Positions 52,150 through 58,391 of a DNA stretch of 64,000 nucleotides are shown here, piece by piece. This stretch comes from Bacillus cereus ATCC 14579. GTDB taxonomy: Bacteria > Bacillota > Bacilli > Bacillales > Bacillaceae_G. Numbering within the stretch: position 1 is the stretch's first letter; each line of letters opens with the position of its first letter. The stretch is taken from assembly GCF_000007825.1 (NCBI RefSeq), contig NC_004722.1, forward strand, positions 155,001-219,000, given 5' to 3'. The position numbers and the translations under genes are program-made. The notes under the pieces are model-generated. The model had not been told where the DNA came from. It did no database searches and saw nothing but the letters and a program-made list of their open reading frames with translations.

Positions 52150-52214
52150 CTTACAAAAATGTAAGTGTAATGTAATGAGATTCAATAGTAGATTTTATTC
52201 CCCCTTTTTAAAAT
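52150..52214 (+). promoter_or_regulatory. Promoter element G, upstream of the YxeA-like gene
   Basis: CTTACA-AAAA-TGTAAG (52150-52165), TGTAAT 11 bp on, ATTCAATAGT ending 52189 (one base different from the consensus), 19 bp, TAAAAT (52209-52214). 65 bp. Confidence 0.82.
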
Positions 52215-52251
52215 GGATGTATATATATCCTGCAGAGGAGGAATGTTTATT

Positions 52252-52608
52252 ATGAAGAAAAAAATGATCACTACTATAATAGCGATGATAGTGATAGTAG
52301 TAATGTTACTGCCTACGAAACTTGGACCAGTTATCGATAAATATAATCCATTTTATAAGACGAAAGAATACTATACGGTTGTGAATACAATTGGTCAGCA
52401 TATTGGTGATGAGTGGTATGAATATGAATTTATTGCATTCGATGAACGTGGTAGAGAGCAGAAAATAAAGAAAACGGTTAAGCATATGTTAAAGAGAGAT
52501 GAAGCATTAAAGGTTTTTGCAAAAGGACGTTACGGTGAATCGATTGAAGAGATTGAGGTTGCAAATATTCCTATAAATGCGAAGAGCAAACTTTTAACGA
52601 TGAGATAG
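52252..52608 (+). CDS. YxeA family protein
   Basis: A 118-aa protein of the YxeA (DUF1093) family. It has an N-terminal signal/anchor (MKKKMITTIIAMIVIVVMLLP) and a small outside domain with KTKEYYTVVNTIGQ and YEFIAFDERGREQKIKKTV, ending VANIPINAKSKLL. The ATG follows GAGGAGGAA. In B. subtilis yxeA lies with yxdJKLM, a peptide-antibiotic-sensing system. Here it has promoter element G, which places it in the same regulon as the micro-peptides. Exact role unknown. Confidence 0.87.
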   Translation: MKKKMITTIIAMIVIVVMLLPTKLGPVIDKYNPFYKTKEYYTVVNTIGQHIGDEWYEYEFIAFDERGREQKIKKTVKHMLKRDEALKVFAKGRYGESIEEIEVANIPINAKSKLLTMR

Positions 52609-52645
52609 TGAAATATACCCCCGGCTATTTTTTGTCGAAAATAAA

Positions 52646-52670
52646 AATACTGGGTAAGGGTATTTTTGAG
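52646..52670 (+). terminator. Terminator of the YxeA-like gene
   Basis: AAAATAC-TGGGTAAG-G-GTATTTTT, a weak stem with T5, 38 nt after the stop. Confidence 0.5.
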
Positions 52671-52678
52671 ATTAACAA

Positions 52679-52714
52679 AAAAGCCTTAGTCCATATAGAC
52701 TAAGGCTTTTTTAT
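52679..52714. terminator. Terminator of decayed module D
   Basis: AAAAAAGCCTTAGTC-CATATA-GACTAAGGCTTTTTT, perfect and symmetrical. Confidence 0.9.
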
Positions 52715-52734
52715 TATATAAAGGGGAAGGGGGT

Positions 52735-52830
52735 ACATTGTAGTAGCATGGGTGAAAGGTATAAGAAGAGTAGCTACTAGCAATGTAATTTGGTTATGTG
52801 AGTGTTCTTCTTATTTGGCTTACTTTCTAA
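52735..52830 (-). pseudogene. Decayed micro-peptide module D
   Basis: Downstream of the intact promoter D(-), the minus strand holds GCTAGTAGCTACTCTTCTTA and TACCTTTCACCCATGCTAC, which align with the C2/A2 coding DNA. The first peptide and the start of the second are missing, and stops occur in frame. The 3' tail CCCCTTCCCCTTTATATA matches that of modules A-C. So a promoter is kept while the coding part is lost. Confidence 0.65.
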
Positions 52831-52834
52831 CTTT

Positions 52835-52899
52835 ATTGTACGAAATATAAGTAAGGGGAACTATCGAATTACATTACACATAACTTACAAACATGTAAG
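52835..52899 (-). promoter_or_regulatory. Promoter element D(-), toward the decayed module
   Basis: Minus strand CTTACA-TGTT-TGTAAG (52899-52884), TGTAAT 11 bp on, ATTCGATAGT ending 52860, 19 bp, TACAAT (52840-52835). 65 bp. It shares its palindrome with D(+). Confidence 0.85.
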
Positions 52900-52948
52900 C
52901 CTTCTGTAATGTAATTCGATAGTTAAAAGATAGTAATTTTCATATAGT
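52884..52948 (+). promoter_or_regulatory. Promoter element D(+), divergent from D(-)
   Basis: CTTACA-AACA-TGTAAG (52884-52899), TGTAAT 11 bp on, ATTCGATAGT ending 52923, 19 bp, TATAGT (52943-52948). 65 bp. Confidence 0.85.
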
Positions 52949-52965
52949 GTAACTAGAAAGTCTCA

Positions 52966-53016
52966 ATGTATTACTTTCTGTTTGTAATGAAGAATGAAAA
53001 ACCAACTAATTTTTAA
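52966..53016 (+). CDS. Possible 16-aa peptide in the D(+) transcript
   Basis: The about 100-nt transcript from D(+) to the terminator at 53018-53052 holds one ATG frame of 16 codons, MYYFLFVMKNEKPTNF. Its ribosome binding site is weak (AGAAAG, 5 nt upstream). The transcript could equally be a small non-coding RNA. Confidence 0.3.
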   Translation: MYYFLFVMKNEKPTNF

Positions 53017-53017
53017 T

Positions 53018-53052
53018 AATCCTCATCTGAATAAAGATGGGGATCCTTTTTT
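53018..53052 (+). terminator. Terminator of the D(+) transcript
   Basis: ATCCTCATCT-GAATAA-AGATGGGGAT with one G·U or mismatch, followed by CCTTTTTT. Confidence 0.75.
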
Positions 53053-53056
53053 AAAC

Positions 53057-53121
53057 CTTACAACATTGTAAGGTTTACGTAAGTTAATTCGATAGTAAAT
53101 TTGTCATATTTTTTGCATAAT
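53057..53121 (+). promoter_or_regulatory. Promoter element F of the micro-peptide regulon
   Basis: CTTACA-ACAT-TGTAAG (53057-53072), CGTAAG 11 bp on, ATTCGATAGT ending 53096, 19 bp, CATAAT (53116-53121). 65 bp. Confidence 0.87.
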
Positions 53122-53173
53122 AGATACAGATAGAAAAATAATTAGGGATCTAGTAAGAAGGGAGAAAAATGGG

Positions 53174-53287
53174 ATGCGTAAAGAAGAAGTAGTGAAGTTA
53201 CCAATTAAAGATTTCTGTAGCTACTTTACTGTTGCCGTAGTGTGTATTGGATTATTTGATATCATAACAAACTTAATTGTTAAATAA
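53174..53287 (+). CDS. Micro-peptide F (37 aa, membrane)
   Basis: A 37-aa frame behind AAGGGAG, 53 nt after the -10 of promoter F and just before a terminator. MRKEEVVKLPIKDFCSYFT is followed by a hydrophobic helix (VAVVCIGLFDIITNLI) and a final VK. The layout (polar start, KDF, one helix) is like A2/B2/C2, but identity is low. It contains two Cys. Function unknown. Confidence 0.78.
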   Translation: MRKEEVVKLPIKDFCSYFTVAVVCIGLFDIITNLIVK

Positions 53288-53298
53288 TATAGATGCTA

Positions 53299-53331
53299 AA
53301 ACAAGAAAGGAAGTCCTTTCTTGTTTTTTTT
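53299..53331 (+). terminator. Terminator of micro-peptide F
   Basis: AACAAGAAAGGA-AG-TCCTTTCTTGTT with a T8 tract. Confidence 0.92.
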
Positions 53332-53345
53332 ATGGGGGCATAAAG

Positions 53346-54110
53346 ATGAAATGGATTGATAGTCATATACATGTTGATCAATATAAGGATGAAGAGAAGA
53401 GCAGATTGCTAAAAGAGGTGGAAAATAGTAAGGAAATAAAGGGGCTTATTGCGGTATCTATGAATTATCAATCTTGTAAGGAAACGTTATCTTTAGCGAA
53501 GAAGTATCCCTTTATATATCCAGCGATAGGGTTTCATCCAGAGCAACAGATTCATAAAGAAGAGTGTGAACAGATTTATCAACTTATTGAACAGAACGCA
53601 GAGGAAATTGTTGCGATTGGTGAAGTAGGTTTGCCCTATTATTTGAGAAAAGAAGATGAAAGAATTGCTGCAGATCCATACATAGCTGTATTGAAAAAAT
53701 TTATAGAACTAGCTAGTAAGTATAATTTGCCGATTGTATTACACGCAGTTTATGAAGATGCTGACATTGTATGTGATTTGCTAGAGAAATATAAAGTTTC
53801 ACGTGCACACTTCCATTGGTTTAAAGGAAGCGATGAAACAATGAAACGGATGATGAGAAATGGTTATTATATTTCGATTACACCGGATGTTTTACATAAG
53901 GAGAAGATTAGAAAAATCGTTTCGTATTATCCGCTTGAATATATGATGGTAGAAACAGATGGTCCGTGGGAATTTCAAGAAGATGTTATAACGCACCCAA
54001 GAATGATTCGAGAGGTATTAAAGGAAATTAGTTCTATAAAAAACATATCCATTGATAAGGTCGCAGAAACAATATATGAAAATACAAGTCGATTTTATTT
54101 GAAAGGATAG
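53346..54110 (+). CDS. TatD family hydrolase
   Basis: A 254-aa metal-dependent hydrolase of the TatD DNase family. Metal-binding motifs are IDSHIHVDQ (His7/His9), AIGEVGLPY, VLHAVYEDAD, ARAHFHWFKGS and ETDGPWEF. The ATG at 53346 follows GGGGG; an upstream frame extension runs through the terminator of the previous gene and is not used. Possibly a nuclease or amidohydrolase; the substrate is unknown. Confidence 0.9.
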   Translation: MKWIDSHIHVDQYKDEEKSRLLKEVENSKEIKGLIAVSMNYQSCKETLSLAKKYPFIYPAIGFHPEQQIHKEECEQIYQLIEQNAEEIVAIGEVGLPYYLRKEDERIAADPYIAVLKKFIELASKYNLPIVLHAVYEDADIVCDLLEKYKVSRAHFHWFKGSDETMKRMMRNGYYISITPDVLHKEKIRKIVSYYPLEYMMVETDGPWEFQEDVITHPRMIREVLKEISSIKNISIDKVAETIYENTSRFYLKG

Positions 54111-54191
54111 GAGAATTATAGTTTTAATCATGTAACGGAAGAAGTAAAAGTTGAATTTATTTAATAAAATGCCACGGTTTGATATAGGACA

Positions 54192-54224
54192 AAAAACCAC
54201 CAAGCGGTCCGCTCGGTGGTTTTG
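54192..54224. terminator. Terminator between converging TatD and DUF2334 genes
   Basis: AAAACCACCAAGCGG-TC-CGCTCGGTGGTTTT, nearly perfect. Confidence 0.88.
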
Positions 54225-54226
54225 TA

Positions 54227-55876
54227 TTAGGATTCTAATTTTTTCGCACGTTTTAATAATAAAAGAAAGACAATGATAACGAACCCCAGTATAAGGAAGA
54301 AGCCATATTGCTTTATATAATCAATTATGTCATTCGCACTGGTTGGTTTTTCAACGTGAATGCCGTCTTTATTCGTCGTAATATGAATATCTTTCATTTT
54401 TACTTCATTCTTTTCCTTTTGTAAATCAATCCATTCTATATTTGGAATACTTTCTAGATCCTTTAACACTTCTTTTAATGGTTTCGCACCTAAGTAAGGA
54501 TGATAGAATGCACCAATAACTCCATCAGATAATTTAGAAACAGATAGAGCACGCTCTTTCATTTTAGCAGTAGTTTGTGGCGTATCTTCTTCAATAAATC
54601 CGACTGTTTCAGGCAATAGTTTCATTCCATGTAAAAATGATGGAGTACTTGTATAATATGGTGAGTGCATGGATTTCCAAGTTGTATCATTTAACTGTAG
54701 CTGTCCTACATAAGTTGAAAAGTACCTTGATAATATTTCATATCCTTTTTGAGACATCGTGTAATGAGGTGCTTCAAAGGCAACAGGATATAGTTTAGCA
54801 TCTACAAGTTCTTGAATTCCTTTTTCGATATGATCTTTCGTATATTTTCCCTCGAATTCTTCCCCTTTTTTTACATATTGGTTATATGACTCTATATTTG
54901 GAAAGTCATCTTTTGTCTTCGGTTTTTCATGCTTCGGTTGGCGAATTGGTTGATCTGTTTTTACATCCCAAAATTCAAAGCCTTCACCTGTTTCACTGTC
55001 ATAAAATTGGTGAGTATAACCATGCATAATAATTGCTGCACCATCATCTTGCATAGAGCGTAAAAGATTAACTAGTTCTGGTTTATCTTTTAAATGTATT
55101 ATCTTTCCTGTATCTGGATCTTTATATACCGGAATAACAGTAATCATGTAAGGCATCTTTTTCTCTTTTAGTAATTCAGCAATTTCTTTCAATTGATTTA
55201 TATCTGCTGCGGGGTGAACATCCTCAAGGCGTAAATAAGCTTCAACTTTATTTTTCGTTGGTTTTTGGCTGAAATAAGAAAATAACATTTCACCGACGTA
55301 ATGAGACATCCAGTCAAAGAGGTTAGGTGTTGCAACATAATAAGATGTTTCATGCTGAACGATTAGTGGGTTAGTGTTATTTGAGCTTAAGGCGTTAGCA
55401 AGCACAGTTCCATTCGTATCAAATGATTGAATTAATCGTTCCTCCTCTAAGGTATTTTTTAGCTTCTTGTCTGGATATTCAATTTTATTAACTCGTATAT
55501 CATCACTATTCAAAGTAATGAAAGAAAAACGCTTAGATAATTGTTCAACATTTTGTCCTAATACTAATACAGGGCCGGAGAAGTTTTCTAGAAATTGTTT
55601 CGTTTCATCAGAAAACGCTTCTTTTGTTTCACCGATATAAACAATATGTGTATAGGAGGATACGTTATTAATTGAAGTTGCTTCTTTTAAGTTTTTTACG
55701 GTTATATCATTTGTAAAATGTCCTAATTGAGTATTAAGGATTTGGACATTATTTGAAAATTTATCGTCTTGTGTACTATACAAAACAAGTACTTTTGGTT
55801 TTGATGATGTTTGTGCAGAGGTGTAGGTAGGGATGAGTAGTAAAATGCTGAACAAGAGTGTTAGGCATTTTTTCAT
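54227..55876 (-). CDS. DUF2334 domain-containing protein (deacetylase-like), membrane-anchored
   Basis: A 549-aa exported protein: signal peptide MKKCLTLLFSILLLIPTYTSA, an N-terminal Rossmann-like domain (VLVLYSTQDDKF, HIVYIGETKEAF), then a DUF2334 domain related to polysaccharide deacetylases with LRLEDVHPAADI, GAAIIMHGYTHQF and VAFEAPHYTMS, and a C-terminal membrane helix (FLILGFVIIVFLLLL) with basic end. I chose the ATG at 55876 behind TAGGAGC; the frame continues upstream without a site. Probably acts on an exopolysaccharide or wall glycan (inference). Confidence 0.88.
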   Translation of the reverse strand: MKKCLTLLFSILLLIPTYTSAQTSSKPKVLVLYSTQDDKFSNNVQILNTQLGHFTNDITVKNLKEATSINNVSSYTHIVYIGETKEAFSDETKQFLENFSGPVLVLGQNVEQLSKRFSFITLNSDDIRVNKIEYPDKKLKNTLEEERLIQSFDTNGTVLANALSSNNTNPLIVQHETSYYVATPNLFDWMSHYVGEMLFSYFSQKPTKNKVEAYLRLEDVHPAADINQLKEIAELLKEKKMPYMITVIPVYKDPDTGKIIHLKDKPELVNLLRSMQDDGAAIIMHGYTHQFYDSETGEGFEFWDVKTDQPIRQPKHEKPKTKDDFPNIESYNQYVKKGEEFEGKYTKDHIEKGIQELVDAKLYPVAFEAPHYTMSQKGYEILSRYFSTYVGQLQLNDTTWKSMHSPYYTSTPSFLHGMKLLPETVGFIEEDTPQTTAKMKERALSVSKLSDGVIGAFYHPYLGAKPLKEVLKDLESIPNIEWIDLQKEKNEVKMKDIHITTNKDGIHVEKPTSANDIIDYIKQYGFFLILGFVIIVFLLLLKRAKKLES

Positions 55877-56115
55877 TTTGTATGCTCCTATTCTATATAT
55901 AGAGTTCAGTTTACAATTATATACAATAAATGCGTTATAGTCTATGAAAGTTACATTTTTGCACGTATTTACCAGCTGTTTTTTCACAAAATCGGTCTAA
56001 AGCATGATGATAATATGTATAGTTATTTGCTATGATAAAAGAGTAATAGAATGTAGGTAATTGTAAAGGGAAGGCTGAAAGGGGACAAATTTCAGCGGAG
56101 AAAGAGGTAGAGGTA

Positions 56116-56649
56116 GTGAAGAAATTCTTTGTAGGATTTTTAGTTGTTCTTGGAGTATATTTATATTTCCAAGGAAAGTCTGAAGGAATGGATAAGCTAG
56201 TGAATGGAACAAGCTATGTTGATTCAGAAGAAGCAAAACAGATGAAACAAATCATTATAGAGGAAGCGAAGAAAGTAAATCTTCCAGAATGGATACCTCT
56301 TGCAATTGCCGAGCATGAAAGTCGATTAAATCCAAGAAGTGTTGGAGATAATGGAACTTCATTCGGATTGTTTCAACTACACCGCGGCGGCGGGCTTGCA
56401 CCAGAGCATTTAACTGATGATGAGCTGAAAGATCCACGTACAAATGCGCAAATTGCAATGCCGCATTTAATGAAAGGATATAAGCGTGGGGTGCAAAAAG
56501 GTTTGACTGATTTTGCATTACTGAAATATATAGCGAATACATCTGGATGGCCAGGGAATTTAGGGCCAGAGTGGACGGATAATAACATGAAGTATAACAT
56601 CGGATTAGAAGATGTGTACTATCGAAATAAAGGTGTAATAAAAGAGTAG
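56116..56649 (+). CDS. Lytic transglycosylase SLT domain-containing protein
   Basis: A 177-aa protein with an N-terminal membrane anchor (FFVGFLVVLGVYLYFQG) and an SLT-type domain: AIAEHESRLNP with catalytic Glu68, GDNGTSFGLFQLHRGGGLAP and NAQIAMPHLM. It should cleave peptidoglycan glycan strands outside the membrane. The GTG start follows AGAGGTAGAGG. Single gene. Short for a Bacillus wall hydrolase, with no LysM or SH3 binding module. Confidence 0.88.
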   Translation: MKKFFVGFLVVLGVYLYFQGKSEGMDKLVNGTSYVDSEEAKQMKQIIIEEAKKVNLPEWIPLAIAEHESRLNPRSVGDNGTSFGLFQLHRGGGLAPEHLTDDELKDPRTNAQIAMPHLMKGYKRGVQKGLTDFALLKYIANTSGWPGNLGPEWTDNNMKYNIGLEDVYYRNKGVIKE

Positions 56650-56675
56650 GTTTTGATACCTACTCTATTTTTTTT
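56644..56675 (+). terminator. Terminator of the transglycosylase gene
   Basis: AGAGTAGGT-TTTGAT-ACCTACTCT followed by a T8 run. Confidence 0.9.
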
Positions 56676-56685
56676 GATAATCGTG

Positions 56686-57447
56686 TCATTTTGTGAAATA
56701 CTCCGCTAGTTGTATTTTTACGTCTTCTAGTTTTGTAGAAACTTGCGGTATTTTATATCCTACATACAGCGGTGAAACGACAAACCTAGGAACAACTTTA
56801 CAAATGATTTTTCCATTTAAGTAATAGAAGAATAAGTTATAACTACTGCATCCTTTATGGAAATCTGTCAGTATGTAACGTACAGTTTGCTGAATGTAAT
56901 TTGCCATTTCATCTATATATGAAATGTTATCAATGATTATATTGAATTCAGTGAAGCCAATAATGGGACGCTCTGAAATATTAAGCTCAATGCATTCATT
57001 TTTTTGAACAATTAACCCTTGGAAATTTTCTTCTTCAATATTTTCAAGATAATCTACATATTTCATTCCGATAATTTGCATGTGTGCATGATGCAAACTT
57101 CCACCTGAAAATGGACCGTGATTTTTATATAAAATCACAGATGCGAACTCCTTGTTCTTCTGTAAGTGTAACCAATGTTGAATAGAAAATTGCATTAATT
57201 TTCTCATATGTTCTTCTGTATATGTTGCGATATGATCTTCGCAATTATCGGTTTCGATTAACACTGTTTGAAATGTATCTTGTAATGTAGGAAATTTATT
57301 TTTTAACCAAATAATAGAGCCATCAGTTGCTAAAATATCCGTTAATTGTTCTTTATCGCAAAATGGACATGCAGCGCTTCTATTCCGAATACTTTCTGGT
57401 TTTTGTTTACCGATATCGTTTAAAAAATATAGTTGTTGTGTATCCAT
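56686..57447 (-). CDS. DUF4931 / galactose-1-phosphate uridylyltransferase-like protein
   Basis: A 253-aa HIT-superfamily protein. CPFC at 27-30 and HHAHMQ at 119-124 recall the zinc-binding and nucleotidyl-transfer motifs of GalT, but the family (DUF4931) has no known substrate. I chose the ATG at 57447 behind AAAGGGGC, which gives MDTQQLYFLNDIGKQKPESI; the upstream frame extension has no site and enters a terminator. Single gene. Confidence 0.85.
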   Translation of the reverse strand: MDTQQLYFLNDIGKQKPESIRNRSAACPFCDKEQLTDILATDGSIIWLKNKFPTLQDTFQTVLIETDNCEDHIATYTEEHMRKLMQFSIQHWLHLQKNKEFASVILYKNHGPFSGGSLHHAHMQIIGMKYVDYLENIEEENFQGLIVQKNECIELNISERPIIGFTEFNIIIDNISYIDEMANYIQQTVRYILTDFHKGCSSYNLFFYYLNGKIICKVVPRFVVSPLYVGYKIPQVSTKLEDVKIQLAEYFTK

Positions 57448-57542
57448 TTGTATATATGCCCCTTTAAAATATGTGTAAAAATCCCGCTTAATACATTCGG
57501 GAAAAGGAGAAGGAAATCCTCTAAAGGAATAGGGGAAAAATA

Positions 57543-57586
57543 AAAGACAAGATATCCTCATTACGATAGGGTACCTTGTCTTTTAT
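57543..57586 (-). terminator. Terminator of module E
   Basis: On the minus strand AAAGACAAGGTACCCTATCG ... ATATCTTGTCTTT is a stem with mismatches, followed by TATTTTTCCCC. It overlaps the last codon of E3. Confidence 0.65.
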
Positions 57587-57705
57587 TTTTTCTCTAATAG
57601 TGTGTATGGATAATATAGAACATTTTCATTATTTTTCTTTTTTCTCTTTTTTATTGTGTATAAGGTAATTGCTGTGCTTGCAATTATAATAATGGCTTTC
57701 TTCAT
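57583..57705 (-). CDS. Micro-protein E3 (40 aa, membrane anchor plus basic tail)
   Basis: A 40-aa frame, third in module E, behind AAAGGGGTAT. MKKAIIIIASTAITLYTIKK forms one helix, followed by a very basic KRKKKNN stretch and YYPYTLLEKK. A second ATG two codons upstream is too close to the site. It is not related to the A-C peptides. Confidence 0.72.
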   Translation of the reverse strand: MKKAIIIIASTAITLYTIKKRKKKNNENVLYYPYTLLEKK

Positions 57706-57721
57706 ATTCATATACCCCTTT

Positions 57722-57799
57722 TTATTGTTGGTTTAATTCTTGGCTAACTGCTTTTGCATCGACTAAAGCGTGTAAAATCATTTTCACCATGTTCATCAT
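57722..57799 (-). CDS. Micro-peptide E2 (25 aa, amphipathic)
   Basis: A 25-aa peptide with double ATG behind AAAAGGAG. Its core ILHALVDAKAVSQELNQQ matches the ALVDAKAV...LN core of A1/B1/C1, so they are one family. Confidence 0.78.
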   Translation of the reverse strand: MMNMVKMILHALVDAKAVSQELNQQ

Positions 57800-57815
57800 A
57801 TTTCTTCACTCCTTT

Positions 57816-57896
57816 TTATAGTTCATTTAGTTCTTTTACAACTGCTTGTCCGTTCACTAATACCTCAAAGATTGCTTTTACGATTTCTTTCATCAT
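57816..57896 (-). CDS. Micro-peptide E1 (26 aa, amphipathic)
   Basis: A 26-aa peptide with double ATG behind AAAGGAGG. MMKEIVKAIFEVLVNGQAVV is followed by KELNEL. It is alignable with E2 (VxALVDAKAVxxELN) and would form an amphipathic helix, in size and look like phenol-soluble modulins or leaderless peptides (analogy only). Confidence 0.78.
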   Translation of the reverse strand: MMKEIVKAIFEVLVNGQAVVKELNEL

Positions 57897-57938
57897 GTTT
57901 GTTTCCTCCTTTTGTTTGTCTCGCTTGTTTACATCTTT

Positions 57939-58003
57939 ATTGTATAGGGAGGCATCTTTTCGTACTATCGCTTTCCATTACGTGAACATAACAGTTTTGT
58001 AAG
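57939..58003 (-). promoter_or_regulatory. Promoter element E of the micro-peptide regulon
   Basis: Minus strand CTTACA-AAAC-TGTTAT (58003-57988), CGTAAT 11 bp on, AAGCGATAGT ending 57964, 19 bp, TACAAT (57944-57939). 65 bp. It is the most divergent copy, yet the spacing is unchanged. Confidence 0.83.
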
Positions 58004-58131
58004 ATTTGATGTCACTTATTGAAATGTTTAGTCTATCTTCATTATTTTCAGAAAAATGACTATTCAAACATGAAATTGGAAAGTATAATAAAGAAGTAAG
58101 TATTAAATTCCGTACGAAAGGGGTGAATGAG

Positions 58132-58266
58132 ATGAAACGTTCTTTAGCTGCACGTGCCAAATTTTTAGATTTTATCTATTTTTGTCGTGCGATTTTTCAT
58201 GATGTAGTTGTTAACGGGATACGTATGCCCTTTTTTAACAATTGCATAGTGACTATTGAACGATAG
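58132..58266 (+). CDS. Probable leader peptide of the ABC-F gene (44 aa)
   Basis: A 44-aa frame with a very strong GAAAGGGGTGAATG site and a TATAAT at 58084-58089 about 43 nt upstream. MKRSLAARAKFLDFIYFCRA begins it and VTIER ends it. Two terminators lie between it and the ABC-F start. CCCTTTTTT in its late codons (58228-58236) can pair with AAAAGGG of the first terminator. This fits ribosome-mediated attenuation by antibiotics. Confidence 0.65.
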   Translation: MKRSLAARAKFLDFIYFCRAIFHDVVVNGIRMPFFNNCIVTIER

Positions 58267-58298
58267 AAATCTCTTCACCCATTTTTAATCAACGTGTG

Positions 58299-58325
58299 AA
58301 AAGGGAGCTATTTGGCTTCCTTTTT
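58299..58325 (+). terminator. First attenuator terminator in the ABC-F leader
   Basis: AAAAGGGAGC-TATTTG-GCTTCCTTTT with a T5 end, 33 nt after the leader stop. Confidence 0.85.
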
Positions 58326-58333
58326 CTATGCCG

Positions 58334-58370
58334 AAAAACCATGGGGAATGTTTCTTTCTCATGGTTTTTT
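58334..58370 (+). terminator. Second attenuator terminator in the ABC-F leader
   Basis: AAAAACCATG / CATGGTTTTTT with a 16-nt loop, 22 nt before the ABC-F start. Confidence 0.8.
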
Positions 58371-58391
58371 ATATTGAAAGGAGTACGGAAA

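Noticed and set aside
58240..58266. GACTATTGAACGATAG as a ninth regulon promoter
   Set aside because: It lacks the CTTACA/TGTAAG block, the spacing and a -10; it lies in the leader-peptide codons.
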